Part shown: piece after piece, positions 9,429 through 18,436 of the stretch
Numbering within the stretch: the stretch's first letter is position 1
Layout: each line of letters starts with the position of its first letter
Assembly (NCBI GenBank): GCA_016712375.1
Contig: JADJRE010000011.1
Location: forward strand, 62,001-126,000
Origin: Rhodospirillales bacterium
GTDB lineage: Bacteria; Pseudomonadota; Alphaproteobacteria; Rhodospirillales; Defluviicoccaceae
Length of the DNA: 64,000 nucleotides
Direction: 5' to 3'
Notes under the pieces: model-generated
Databases searched by the model: none
Told to the model about the DNA's origin: nothing
What the model saw: only the letters and a program-made list of their open reading frames with translations
Position numbers and translations under genes: made by a program

Positions 9429-10784
9429 TCACGGGTGAATGGGTGACCATGCCGGGTCGGAAGCATCCTGCGGCGTCGGCACCTCTCGCTCATTATGGCC
9501 ACTAAGATCAACGGTGTAGAGGCGGGAACGGGAGCCCCCTCCGCCGCCATCATTGGCATCCTTACGAAAGAACATCAATACGCGACCGTTCGGTGCCCAG
9601 GTGGGCCCTTCGACGTGAAAGCCCTCCGCCAGGATGCGCTCACCGCTACCATCGGGGTTCATCACGCCGATGTGGAACTTGCCGCCGAGAATCTTGGTGA
9701 AGGCGATCAGGTCACCGCGCGGCGACCACACCGGCGTGAAGTACCGACCCTGTCCGTAACTGATGCGCCGCACGTTGCCGCCGTCGGCGTCCATCACATA
9801 CAGCTGTTGGGAGCCGCCACGGTCGGAGTTAAAGACGATCTGCCGGCCGTCTGGGGCATAGGAGGGCGACGTGTCGATGGCAGCGTTGTTCGTCAGCCGC
9901 CGGGTCGCCCGGGTTCGCAGGTCGACGCTGTATATCTCGGTATTGCCATCGACAGCCAAACTGAGCACCAGGCGCTCGCCCTCGGGCGAATAACGCGGTG
10001 AAAAGGTCATGCCGGGGAAATCGCCGACCGCCCCTTGCCGGTTGCTGTCGAGGTCGCGGATGAACACCCGGGGCACGCCGCCGGCGAATGACAGATAGGT
10101 GATCTCCTGCTGTGAGGGCGAGAACCGCGGCGTCAGCACCAGGGAGGCGCCATCACTCAGGAAGCGGTGGTTGGCGCCGTCCTGATCCATGAGAGCGAGG
10201 CGCTTCACCCGCTTGTTGGCCGGACCGCTCTCGGCAACGTAGACGATGCGCGTGTCAAAGTAGCCATCCTCACCTGTCATCCGCTTATAGATCGCATCGG
10301 CGATGATGTGCGCGATCCGCCGCCAGTTGGAGGGGGCGGTGAAGTAGGCCAGACCGGCGAGCTGCTGCTCGGCGAACACGTCCCACAGCCGGAACTCGAC
10401 CTTGAGCCGTCCGTCATCGGCGGCGACGATCCGCCCGTACACCAGCGCCGGCGCGTTCAGCACGCGCCAGTCGGCAAAGCGCGGCAGCGCGTCCATCGAC
10501 GGCCGCTGTTGCAGGAAAGAACGCGGATCGAGGGGGCGGAAGAGACCCGACCGCTCCAGATCGGCCGAGATCACCGAGGCCATCTCCTCCCCGGTGGCCG
10601 ACATCTGTGCGTTGCCGCCTTCGAACGGCACGATGGCGATCGGCAGCGGCTCGACCACGCCCCGGGTAATGTCGATGCGCAGTTCCGCCGCCGCTGGCGA
10701 CAGCAATGCCAGCACCAGCACCATACCGGCGAGGATGCGCGCAGAAAAGCTGCGCAGCGCAGCCGATATCGGTGCTGTCGTCAT
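9429..10784 (-). CDS. tolB: Tol-Pal system periplasmic protein TolB
   Basis: A periplasmic beta-propeller protein that shuttles between TolA and Pal. The signal peptide ends at SPAAA before ELRIDITRG, followed by the TolB N-terminal domain (roughly residues 25-150) and repeated propeller blades with motifs such as FSPRYSPEG, SYAPDGRQIVF, PVWSPRGDLIAF and PTWAPNGRVLMFF. The start ATG at 10784 overlaps the tolA stop in an ATGA, indicating translational coupling. The length of about 451 residues is normal and the frame is intact. Confidence 0.96.
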   Translation of the reverse strand: MTTAPISAALRSFSARILAGMVLVLALLSPAAAELRIDITRGVVEPLPIAIVPFEGGNAQMSATGEEMASVISADLERSGLFRPLDPRSFLQQRPSMDALPRFADWRVLNAPALVYGRIVAADDGRLKVEFRLWDVFAEQQLAGLAYFTAPSNWRRIAHIIADAIYKRMTGEDGYFDTRIVYVAESGPANKRVKRLALMDQDGANHRFLSDGASLVLTPRFSPSQQEITYLSFAGGVPRVFIRDLDSNRQGAVGDFPGMTFSPRYSPEGERLVLSLAVDGNTEIYSVDLRTRATRRLTNNAAIDTSPSYAPDGRQIVFNSDRGGSQQLYVMDADGGNVRRISYGQGRYFTPVWSPRGDLIAFTKILGGKFHIGVMNPDGSGERILAEGFHVEGPTWAPNGRVLMFFRKDANDGGGGGSRSRLYTVDLSGHNEREVPTPQDASDPAWSPIHP

Positions 10785-11988
10785 GTTCCCGCCATATCTC
10801 TTGGATTGAAGATCAACGTCATCGTCCGCCATCGTTCGTATTTATCCGGCGGCAATTTGAACGGATGGCAGCGCGGGTTCAAGACCGCACGGCGCGCGCT
10901 GTCGGCGGTAGGCTGAAACATCGGGTTGCCCTGGCCGCGGCTCGATCCGTCAATGACTGCCGAGCGTGGCGTCCCATCGGCGTTCATCTCCACGCGAATC
11001 GAGACCACCAGTTCGCCAGCCGCGTCCTTGACGCCGGCCGGCAGGTTCCAGCAGCGCTCGATCTGCCGGCGCACCGCATCGATCTCGCTGGCCGTCACCG
11101 GAAGCGATGATTTGTTGCCGGTGGGGCCAGCGCTGCGCAGGGCTTGCGCCACCTGCGCGCCGAATTCCGGATCACCCGTCGTCTCCGTCTTGCGAGCCTG
11201 CTGCGGTGCCGGCTTTGCCTCGGTCTTCTCGCTGTGTTTCAGGTCGCCAACCGTCTTCATCACCGAAGCGAAGTCGTCGGCGGGTTCCGCCTTGCCCTGT
11301 GCCGGTGCCGGCGGCGCTGCCGTTTTCGACGGCTCGGTTTTGACCGGCGGCGATGGCTTCGCCTCGGCCTTCGGTTCAGGCTTCGCCTGCGCCCTTTCTG
11401 GCTTCTGCTCCGGCTTTGGTTCGGGCTTTGGTTCGGGCTTTGCCTCCGGTTTGGCTTCGGGCGGCCTTGGCTTCGCCTGAGGCTTCGGCTCGGGTTCCGG
11501 TTCGGCGCGGGCGAAGGTCTTCGTCTCCGGCTTTGGCGGCTCTGGCTTAGGTTTCGGCTCCGCCTTCGCGACCTCAGGCTTCGGCGGTTCCGGTTTCACC
11601 GGCTGAGGTTTTGGCTCGGGTTTCTCGGGCTTGGCTTCGGTCTTCGGCTCAGGCTTCGGCGGCTCCGGGCCTGGGTTCTGATTTTGGTGGCGTGGGTTTT
11701 GGCGGCATCGGCGCCGGCTCCGGTCGCGCCGCCGCCTTTGGCTCCGCCGGCAGGGGTTGGCTCGGATTTCTCCTCCCGCGCCGGAGGCGCCACCGGCTTC
11801 GCCAATTCCGGAACCGGTGCCGGCTGTTTTGCCGGCGGCGGATTGGCAACCTCGGCAAGCGGCACGAGTTCGACGACCATCGGTTCTTCGATGACGAGTG
11901 GCGGCGGCGCTAACGCCGGCAGCCCGAACGCCACCAAGGCGATCACGACTGTATGTAGAACGGCTGAGTAGACCAGCGGACGACGCAT
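10781..11988 (-). CDS. tolA: TolA-like cell envelope protein, two one-base frame breaks
   Basis: An inner-membrane anchored periplasm-spanning rod that couples TolQR to TolB/Pal. The N-terminus MRRPLVYSAVLHTVVIALVAF holds the single membrane helix. A very long Pro/Lys/Glu/Ala-rich rod follows (many KPEPKPE-type repeats), and then a TonB-like C-terminal domain containing ERCWNLPAG and SIRVEMNADG. The frame changes twice in the rod. Removing one base from the G run at 11753-11756 and one from 11667-11669 gives a continuous protein. Repeats and C runs make this gene prone to sequencing error, so I call it one intact CDS. It is flanked by tolR and tolB. Confidence 0.88.
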
Positions 11989-12017
11989 GATTTGCTTCCG
12001 GCCGGCTCGGAGTGGGC

Positions 12018-12503
12018 TCAGGGCTGAGCCCGGCTACCCGTCTGGCGCGGCCGCCCAGGCGCCGTGCCTTCGAGCGGCTGCGTCAACAAAGCTACCTTGC
12101 TAAATCCCGCAGCTTGCACCGCCCCGATCACCGACATCACTTGACCATAAGGGATGCCCTGATCGCCGCGCACGAACACACGGACATCGCGATTATTGTC
12201 GGTAACCGCTGCCAGCCGGGGGGCCAGCGCATCGAGACCAACCTCCGTTTCCTGAACGAAGATGCGGCCGCGGCGATCAATGCTCACCGAGATCGGCTCG
12301 TCCTGCCCCTGCACCGCCGTCGCCTTCGTCTTGGGAAGATCCACCTGAATTCCGGCAGTGAGCAGCGGTGCCGTGATCATGAAGATGACCAGCAGCACCA
12401 GCATGACGTCAACCAGCGGGGTGACATTGATCTCGCTGATCGGCCGGCTCTGGCGTCGGCCGAACCGCGTATCGCCGCCGCGAGGGGTGAGACTTGCCGC
12501 CAT
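12018..12503 (-). CDS. tolR: Tol-Pal system protein TolR (ExbD family)
   Basis: An inner-membrane component of the proton-driven TolQR motor. At 161 residues it has the ExbD-type architecture: a short cytoplasmic N-terminus, ISEINVTPLVDVMLVLLVIF with the proton-channel aspartate in the single helix, then a periplasmic domain with IDRRGRIFV and VFVRGDQGIPYG. The start at 12503 (ATG, MAASLTPRGG) is chosen because it sits one base from the tolQ stop and gives the family length. An Arg/Pro tail follows the conserved domain. Confidence 0.95.
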   Translation of the reverse strand: MAASLTPRGGDTRFGRRQSRPISEINVTPLVDVMLVLLVIFMITAPLLTAGIQVDLPKTKATAVQGQDEPISVSIDRRGRIFVQETEVGLDALAPRLAAVTDNNRDVRVFVRGDQGIPYGQVMSVIGAVQAAGFSKVALLTQPLEGTAPGRPRQTGSRAQP

Positions 12504-12504
12504 C

Positions 12505-13233
12505 TCAGCGCCGATCGTCGATCTGGCGCGCCAGGATCGCCAGGAATTCGCCTGCGAAGCCGTTGACGCGACCGGCATAGCGGTCGAGATCGCGCGACAG
12601 TTTGTTGTAGGCAAGGACCGCCGGAATCGCCGCCAGCAGCCCAAGCGCGGTAGCAAAGAGCGCCTCGGCGATGCCCGGAGCGACGACCGCCAAGCTCGTG
12701 TTCTTGGTGGCGCCGATCGCGGCGAAGCTGTTCATGATCCCCCATACCGTGCCGAACAAACCGACGAACGGCGCCGTCGAGCCGGTGGAAGCGAGGAATG
12801 TCATGTAGCGCTCGATCCGCTCGAGCTCGCGCCCGGCGGTAAGCTGCATCACCCGCTCAATCCGATCGCCCAGCGTATCCGGCGGTGCGTCTTCGCCAGA
12901 ATGCCGCGCCGTCGTCCGTCGCCATTCGCGCATTGCCGCGACGAATACCGCCGACATCGGGTCGGGTGGATGGCCGCCGATGCGGTCGTAGAGGTCGTCT
13001 ACGGCACTGCCGGACCAGAACGCCTGTTCGAAGCGATCGGCCCGTCCATTCAAGCGGCGCAGGGTCACACTTTTTTCGAAGATGATCGCCCAGCACCAGA
13101 CGGATGCGATCAGCAACAGGATGATCACCGACTTGACCACCCAGTCGGCATTCCAGAACAGGGACCAGGGAGACAGTCCGTGCGCCGCGACACCCGCCAG
13201 CGCCGCCGCTTCAACCACGTTGTTTTCCATCAT
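12505..13233 (-). CDS. tolQ: Tol-Pal system protein TolQ (MotA/ExbB family)
   Basis: A three-helix inner-membrane protein that forms the proton channel with TolR and energises TolA. The first helix is near residues 28-48 (VVKSVIILLLIASVWCW). The conserved MotA/ExbB signature ASTGSTAPFVGLFGTVWGIM precedes the second helix, and LFATALGLLAAIPAVLAYN forms the third. The start is the tandem ATGATG at 13233. The gene is four bases downstream of ybgC and one base upstream of tolR, consistent with tight operon coupling. Confidence 0.96.
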   Translation of the reverse strand: MMENNVVEAAALAGVAAHGLSPWSLFWNADWVVKSVIILLLIASVWCWAIIFEKSVTLRRLNGRADRFEQAFWSGSAVDDLYDRIGGHPPDPMSAVFVAAMREWRRTTARHSGEDAPPDTLGDRIERVMQLTAGRELERIERYMTFLASTGSTAPFVGLFGTVWGIMNSFAAIGATKNTSLAVVAPGIAEALFATALGLLAAIPAVLAYNKLSRDLDRYAGRVNGFAGEFLAILARQIDDRR

Positions 13234-13237
13234 CCGC

Positions 13238-13681
13238 CTAAATGTTGCTCGAATGCTCAAGCAGAATGTTGCGCACCGATTCAGGCAGCCGCACTGCGCG
13301 CCCGTCGGCTGACATGCACGCCAGCTTGACGCGCAATCGCACCAGTTCCAAGCTGTCACGCATCACAACTTGGTCGAGATCGAGTGACGCGCCGCGCAGA
13401 TCTGCCAGCCGGCTGGTCACGACGAGGTAGTCATCAAGTCGCGCCGGCGCCAGAAAATCGGCGACGCAACGCCGCAAGACGAAGAAAACACCCAGTTCCG
13501 CGCTTATCCGCGACTGCGCTAGGCCATGCTCGCGCAGCATCTCGGTGCGGGCGCGCTCGGCAAACTGGAGATAGTTGGCATGGTAAACGACGCCGCCCGC
13601 GTCGGTGTCTTCGTAGTAGACCCGCACCGGGAAGCGATGCTCGCGGCCTTCGGGATGGGGGCTGGCGTGCTCAGTCGACAT
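13238..13681 (-). CDS. ybgC: Acyl-CoA thioester hydrolase YbgC, Tol-Pal associated
   Basis: A hotdog-fold cytoplasmic thioesterase that begins most tol-pal operons; known homologues hydrolyse short-chain or phospholipid-pathway acyl thioesters. The catalytic motif YYEDTDAGGVVYHANYL contains the family aspartate. I chose the ATG at 13681 (MSTEHASPH), giving 147 residues; the frame stays open upstream into ruvB, which it overlaps by 11 bp. The frame is intact, and tolQ follows directly. Confidence 0.94.
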   Translation of the reverse strand: MSTEHASPHPEGREHRFPVRVYYEDTDAGGVVYHANYLQFAERARTEMLREHGLAQSRISAELGVFFVLRRCVADFLAPARLDDYLVVTSRLADLRGASLDLDQVVMRDSLELVRLRVKLACMSADGRAVRLPESVRNILLEHSSNI

Positions 13682-14744
13682 TATCGATTCGCAGCGTGAG
13701 CTGCGGCGAGGACACCGCCGGCACGGGTTCGGGAAGGCCAAGGTGCCGCCAGGCGAGACCAGCCAGCGCCCGGCCGCGTGGCGTCCGTTGCAGCAGGCCC
13801 TGCTGGATCAGATACGGCTCGATGACATCCTCGATAGTGTCCCGCTCCTCGGCCAGCGCCGCCGCCAGCGTTTCCACCCCGACCGGCCCGCCTCCGTAGA
13901 ACTCGGCGATGCAGCGCAGGTAGCGCCGGTCGGCGGCATCCAGCCCCTGCCGGTCGACCTCCAGGCGCAGCAGTGCCGCGTCGGCGACATCGTGGTCGAC
14001 GCAGGTGGCCCCGGCCACCGCGGCGAAGTCGCGCACCCGGCGCAGCAGCCTGATCGCCACGCGCGGCGTGCCGCGGGCGCGGGCGGCGATTTCGCGCGCG
14101 CCGTCCTCGGCCAACGCCATTCCCAGCAAGGCGCCGCCGCGACGGACGATGCGCTGCAGATCGTCGACGTCGTAGAACTCCAGCCGCAGGGGAATGCCGA
14201 ACCGCTCGCGCAGCGGCGTCGTGATCAGCCCCGCCCGCGTCGTCGCGCCGACCAGGGTGAACGGCGGCAGGTCGATCCGAATCGATCGGGCCGCCGGTCC
14301 CTCCCCGATCATCAGGTCGAGCTTGCCATCCTCCATCGCCGGATAAAGGATCTCCTCGACTACCGGTCCGAGCCGGTGGATTTCGTCGATGAACAACACG
14401 TCGCGCGGCTCGAGGTTGGTGAGGATCGCAGCCAAATCCCCCGGTCGCGCGATGACCGGGCCGGAAGTAGCCCGAAATCCGACGCCCAGCTCGTGGGCAA
14501 CGATCTGCGCCAGCGTCGTCTTGCCGAGGCCGGGCGGGCCGTGCAGCAGTACATGGTCGAGAGCCTCGCGTCGACCAAGCGCGGCCTGCACAAAAACGCG
14601 GAGATTGCGACAGGTGGCGCGCTGGCCGACAAAATCGTCGAGCGATGCCGGCCGCAGGCTGGCTTCGCCGCCGTCACCGTCGGCGCGTTCGCCCGCGAGC
14701 AGCCCCTGCATCCCCTCGCCGATCTCCGCCCCGGCATCGATCAA
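13671..14744 (-). CDS. ruvB: Holliday junction branch-migration helicase RuvB
   Basis: A hexameric AAA+ motor that drives branch migration with RuvA. At 357 residues it has RPASLDDFVGQ, Walker A HGPPGLGKTT, Walker B LFIDEIHRL, sensor I VGATTRAG and the arginine finger in TPLRERFGIPLRLEFY. The winged-helix domain ends with RTPRGR near the C-terminus. The TTG start at 14744 overlaps the ruvA stop in a TTGA; an internal Met 11 codons later is the alternative. The overlap on one side with ruvA and on the other with ybgC suggests a single ruvCAB-tol transcript. Confidence 0.96.
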   Translation of the reverse strand: MIDAGAEIGEGMQGLLAGERADGDGGEASLRPASLDDFVGQRATCRNLRVFVQAALGRREALDHVLLHGPPGLGKTTLAQIVAHELGVGFRATSGPVIARPGDLAAILTNLEPRDVLFIDEIHRLGPVVEEILYPAMEDGKLDLMIGEGPAARSIRIDLPPFTLVGATTRAGLITTPLRERFGIPLRLEFYDVDDLQRIVRRGGALLGMALAEDGAREIAARARGTPRVAIRLLRRVRDFAAVAGATCVDHDVADAALLRLEVDRQGLDAADRRYLRCIAEFYGGGPVGVETLAAALAEERDTIEDVIEPYLIQQGLLQRTPRGRALAGLAWRHLGLPEPVPAVSSPQLTLRIDNVD

Positions 14745-15357
14745 GGCCGTTGTTCCTTACTGGCGAGTTCGGTCAGGCTGCCGCGAATCAGCGCCTCGAC
14801 CGCGGCGCCTTCGCCGAGACGCCCGGCGGCCGAGGTGACGGCGGCGTGTGCTTCGACAGGCCGGAAGCCCAGGTTGACCAGCGCCGAGACTGCATCGGCG
14901 GCGGGCCCGCGCTCCACCGGCACCGCCGCCGCTGGCGGTGAGCCGACAATGGACGGCAGCGCCGCCACCTTGTCCTTCAGTTCGCTGGCGATGCGAGCGG
15001 CGAGCTTGGCACCAACGCCAGCGGCGCGCGTCAACACCGTCCGGTCCCCCGCGGCAATCGCCAGCATCAGATCCTGCGGCGCAACGACACTCTGGATCGC
15101 CAGCGCCACCTTCGGCCCGACCCCTGGATGCCGATCAGCAGCCGGAACCAGTGCCGCTCCGCCGCGTCCAGAAAGCCGTAGAGGTTGATACCGTCGTCGC
15201 GCACTTGTGTTTCGATCAGCAGCGCGACCGTCTCCCCCGGCTCCATGCGAGCAAGCGTTCGCGCCGAGCAGAACACCAGGTAGCCGACGCCGCCGACATC
15301 GATCACCGCCTGACCGTCGCCACCGGAATCGAAACGGCCGGAGAGCCTGGCGATCAC
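14741..15357 (-). CDS. ruvA: Holliday junction DNA helicase subunit RuvA, one-base frame break
   Basis: A tetrameric junction-binding protein that loads RuvB. The N-terminal OB domain starts VIARLSGRFDSGG, the helix-hairpin-helix centre reads LLIGIQGVGPKVALAI once corrected, and the C-terminal RuvB-binding domain has ALVNLGFRPVEA. The frame breaks at 15121-15124: the coding strand has CAGGGGTCG where one more G restores IQGVGPK. The GTG start at 15357 overlaps the ruvC stop in GTGA, and the stop overlaps ruvB. Conservation on both sides of the break argues for a sequencing error. Confidence 0.93.
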
Positions 15358-15863
15358 GCGCGTTCTCCCCGCGCGACCCGCGCCGCCATCGCCGAGGCGC
15401 CGCGGTGATGCGCATGGCAAATCGCCACGGCGAGCGCGTCCGCTGCATCGGCGGAGACTGAGCGCGCACCGGGCAACAGCACGCCGATCATCATCTGCAC
15501 CTGCTCTTTTGCCGCATGGCCCGTGCCCACCACCGTTTTCTTCACTAGGTTCGGCAGGTACTCGGCGACCGGCAGGCCGGCGCGTGCCGGTACCAGCAGG
15601 GCAATGCCGCGCGCCTGGCCCAGTTTCAGTGTCGAAACCGCATTGCGGTTGACAAACGTCTCCTCCACCGCTGCCTCGTCAGGCCGGTGCGCCGCCAGCA
15701 CCGCTTCCAGACCATCAGCCAGCTGCACCAACCGCCTCGCGAGCGGCCGGTCACTGTCGGTGACGACGATCCCGCAGGCGACATATGCCAACCGTCCGCG
15801 GTCGAACTCGATCACTCCCCAGCCAGTCGTCCCCAGGCCGGGATCGAGGCCGAGCAGCCTCAT
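15354..15863 (-). CDS. ruvC: Holliday junction resolvase RuvC
   Basis: An RNase H-fold endonuclease that cuts junctions processed by RuvAB. At 169 residues it has the first catalytic aspartate in LGLDPGLGTTGWG, the second acidic residue in AVEETFVNRN, and the C-terminal acidic cluster in SADAADALAVAICHAH. KKTVVGTGHAAKEQV is also typical. It is about 30 bp downstream of yebC and coupled to ruvA. Confidence 0.97.
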   Translation of the reverse strand: MRLLGLDPGLGTTGWGVIEFDRGRLAYVACGIVVTDSDRPLARRLVQLADGLEAVLAAHRPDEAAVEETFVNRNAVSTLKLGQARGIALLVPARAGLPVAEYLPNLVKKTVVGTGHAAKEQVQMMIGVLLPGARSVSADAADALAVAICHAHHRGASAMAARVARGERA

Positions 15864-15893
15864 CGCCGCCGCGACCGTCGACAGGATGCGGTC

Positions 15894-16643
15894 TCAGCGG
15901 CTAAGTCGGTCGAGGACATCGTCGGCGACCTCGAAGTTGGCGGCAACACGCTGCACGTCATCGCTGTCGTCCAGAGCATCGAGCAGCTTGAACAGCGACG
16001 CCGCGTCGTCCTCGGCGATCGGCACTGAGTTGCGCGGCCGCCAGTCGAGACGCGCTGACTGCGCCGGCCCGAACCTTTGCTCCAGCGCCTCGCGCACTCC
16101 GCTCAGGTCATCCGGCGCGCAATAGACGTCGTGGCCGGCCTCGGACGACTGCACGTCATCGGCACCCGCCTCCAGCGCAGCCTCGAACATTGCTTCGCCA
16201 TCCGCCACCGCCGCAAGATACTGCACTAGGCCAACCCGCTCGAACATGAAGGCGACGCTGCCGCTTTCGCCCAGGGTGCCGCCGTGCTTGCCAAAGGCGG
16301 AGCGCACCTCACTGGCGGTACGGTTGCGGTTGTCGGTAAGCGCTTCGACGATCAGCGCCACGCCGCCCGGTCCGTAGCCCTCGTAGCGGACTTCCTCATA
16401 CTGCTCGCCGCTCTCCGCTCCGGAACCGCGCTTGATCGCGCGCTCAATCGTGTCCTTCGACATGTTTGCAACCCGCGCCGCGATGATCGCCGATCGCAGG
16501 CGAGGATTCGCTGCCGGATCAGGCAGGCCGGAACGCGCCGCCACGGTGAGTTCGCGGATCAGCTTGGTGAACGCCTTGGCGCGCTTCGCATCCTGCGCGC
16601 CCTTGCGATACATGATGTTCTTGAATTGCGAATGACCGGCCAT
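15894..16643 (-). CDS. yebC: YebC/PmpR family protein
   Basis: A 249-residue cytoplasmic protein of the YebC/TACO1 family, known variously as a DNA-binding regulator (PmpR) or a ribosome-associated factor that relieves stalling at proline stretches. The start MAGHSQFKNIMYRKGAQDAKRAK is diagnostic, so I placed it at the ATG 16643 and rejected the longer open frame upstream. The motif YEGYGPGGVALIVEALTDNRNRT is intact. Its position before ruvC is the common alphaproteobacterial arrangement, and the small class of ribosome-acting homologues fits the Pro-rich TolA nearby only by coincidence. Confidence 0.95.
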   Translation of the reverse strand: MAGHSQFKNIMYRKGAQDAKRAKAFTKLIRELTVAARSGLPDPAANPRLRSAIIAARVANMSKDTIERAIKRGSGAESGEQYEEVRYEGYGPGGVALIVEALTDNRNRTASEVRSAFGKHGGTLGESGSVAFMFERVGLVQYLAAVADGEAMFEAALEAGADDVQSSEAGHDVYCAPDDLSGVREALEQRFGPAQSARLDWRPRNSVPIAEDDAASLFKLLDALDDSDDVQRVAANFEVADDVLDRLSR

Positions 16644-16842
16644 GACGTTCGAAGCGCTGCTCGCGGCAATTGGGTGGGTAGCTATCCGCGCTTCTACCAC
16701 TTCTGACGCCGACGCGACACCTTGGCGAAGTTCGCCTGCTGTGGCGCAGCAGTGTTCGCCGCTCCGCTCTTCATCACAGCGCAAATGCGCGCGCCCCGTG
16801 CACCTCGCGCATCCGCTGGGAACGCCTGTCGTCGCGTCAGGC

Positions 16843-18423
16843 TCAGACGCGGAAGTCAAGATCGGGGAAGATGTTGTCCATCGCTTCGAGCGCCGCCAGC
16901 TGCCGCTCGTCGACCGTTCCCCCCTCGATGGCATCGGCCAGCGTGTGAAAGCGGGCGAGATGGTCGCGCACCCGGCCTTGCGCGTACTCGACGCTGCTGC
17001 CGGTCTTCATGATGAATGGCCAGTCCGACGCCTGTGCCAGCAGCAGCGAGCGCCCCGCCTGCGCCAGTGCTAGTTCGACCGGCGACCGGCGAGAGGCCTC
17101 GACGTGCATTCGCGCGAGATCTTGCATGCGACCAGCGGCATCGTGCAGGTGTCGGTAGATCCAGTCATTGCCTGGATTAAGCCAGAATGAACTGTAGCCC
17201 TTTTCTCCCCAACTCGCTGCCGACGGTCGCGTCTGCTGAGGCGTGCCGTGCCGAGCCAGATACTGGCCCGGCGTGATCAGCTCCACCGTCTTCTGGTCGC
17301 AGACCAGCTTGCGGATGAGATAATTGAGCCACTGCGGCCCTTCGAACCACCAGTGGCCGAATAGTTCGGCGTCGTAGAGCGCGGTGATGATGGGCGGCCG
17401 GTCCATGTGCGGGGCGCAGCGTTCGACCATCTGCACCTGGCGGTTCAGGAAATCCTGCGCGTGCGCATCCGCTTGCGCTCCCGCCCGACTGGGCTCGTAA
17501 AACGCCTTGTCGTCAGTATGCCCGGTGATCCGATGATATTTGAAGCCGGTAAAGACGCGCGTCTGGCCGTCAAGTATGTACGGCCGGATGTATTCGAAAT
17601 CGAGATCGAAGCCGATGTCGCGGTAAAAATCACGATACCAGGGATCGCCGGGATAGCCTTCGTCGGCGCTCCACACCAGCCGCGACGTCGCAGGATCGCG
17701 GCCGAAAGCGGCCGTGCCGTCGCCGCAACCGAGGGGAGCCAGATAGCCATAACGCGGCTTCGTCTCGGCGTTCATCACCGCGTGCGTATCGACGAAGAAA
17801 AAACGACCACCGGTCTCGGCAACCAGTTCTTCCACGCCAGGATAGTAGCCGCACTCCGGCAGCCAGAAGCCTGGCACCTGCCGGCCAAATGTCTGCCGGT
17901 AGACATCGCCGGCGACCTGCAACTGCGCGCGAACCGCGGATGGTTGCGTCTTGAGAATCGGCAGGAAGCCATGGGTCGCGCCGGCGGTAACGATCTCCAG
18001 CACGCCCTTGTCCTGCAGCCGGCGGAAAGCGCCGATCAGGTCGCGGCCGCACTCGTCCTCGTAGTATTCCCGTGTCTCGTAAAGCAGACCCCGATACATC
18101 CGCGCAACTTGCAGGATCGCGGGGTTGCCCTGTGTGCGGAGAATCTCTTTGTCAGCGAGCGCCTCCATCTTGCCGAGGTGCTTCAGATAGCGTTCCTGCA
18201 GGAACGAATCGCGCAGCATGGCGATCAGCGGCGGCGAAATCGATATCGTCACCCGGAACGGCACGCCATCGGCGACCAGCTTCTCGAAGACGCGCAGCAG
18301 CGGCACGTAGGTGTCGGTGATCGCCTCGAACAGCCACGTCTCTTCCAGGAAACTCTCATACTCCGGGTGCCGGATAAACGGCAGATGGGCGTGCAGGACG
18401 AGCGCCAGATAGCCGCGTGCCAT
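16843..18423 (-). CDS. GH57 1,4-alpha-glucan branching-type enzyme
   Basis: A family 57 glycoside hydrolase of the branching-enzyme type with a DUF1957-like C-terminal domain, acting on alpha-1,4 glucan (glycogen) in the cytoplasm. At 526 residues it opens with LVLHAHLPFIRHPE (conserved region 1). Region 3 GFWLPECGYYPG places the nucleophile at about E190, and ALYDAELFGHWW places the acid/base aspartate at about D351. WGEKGYSSFWLNPGNDWIYRH lies in the C-terminal domain. The start is the ATG at 18423, 13 bp after the DUF4912 gene, so the two are surely co-transcribed. The exact activity (branching versus amylase) cannot be decided from motifs alone. Confidence 0.92.
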   Translation of the reverse strand: MARGYLALVLHAHLPFIRHPEYESFLEETWLFEAITDTYVPLLRVFEKLVADGVPFRVTISISPPLIAMLRDSFLQERYLKHLGKMEALADKEILRTQGNPAILQVARMYRGLLYETREYYEDECGRDLIGAFRRLQDKGVLEIVTAGATHGFLPILKTQPSAVRAQLQVAGDVYRQTFGRQVPGFWLPECGYYPGVEELVAETGGRFFFVDTHAVMNAETKPRYGYLAPLGCGDGTAAFGRDPATSRLVWSADEGYPGDPWYRDFYRDIGFDLDFEYIRPYILDGQTRVFTGFKYHRITGHTDDKAFYEPSRAGAQADAHAQDFLNRQVQMVERCAPHMDRPPIITALYDAELFGHWWFEGPQWLNYLIRKLVCDQKTVELITPGQYLARHGTPQQTRPSAASWGEKGYSSFWLNPGNDWIYRHLHDAAGRMQDLARMHVEASRRSPVELALAQAGRSLLLAQASDWPFIMKTGSSVEYAQGRVRDHLARFHTLADAIEGGTVDERQLAALEAMDNIFPDLDFRV

Positions 18424-18436
18424 CGCAGTCGGCTCC

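Noticed and set aside
11380..11640. CRISPR-like or tandem DNA repeats within tolA
   Set aside because: The short GGCTTCGG-type repeats encode the Pro/Lys/Glu rod of TolA; unit length and spacing are irregular and no spacers exist.
11144..11971. A plus-strand Leu/Arg-rich protein over tolA
   Set aside because: Complement of the KPEP repeats of TolA gives repetitive LRLRF text with no family similarity.
16644..16934. An N-terminal extension of yebC
   Set aside because: The extra 97 codons are low-complexity and Arg/Ser-rich; the family start MAGHSQFK lies at 16643.
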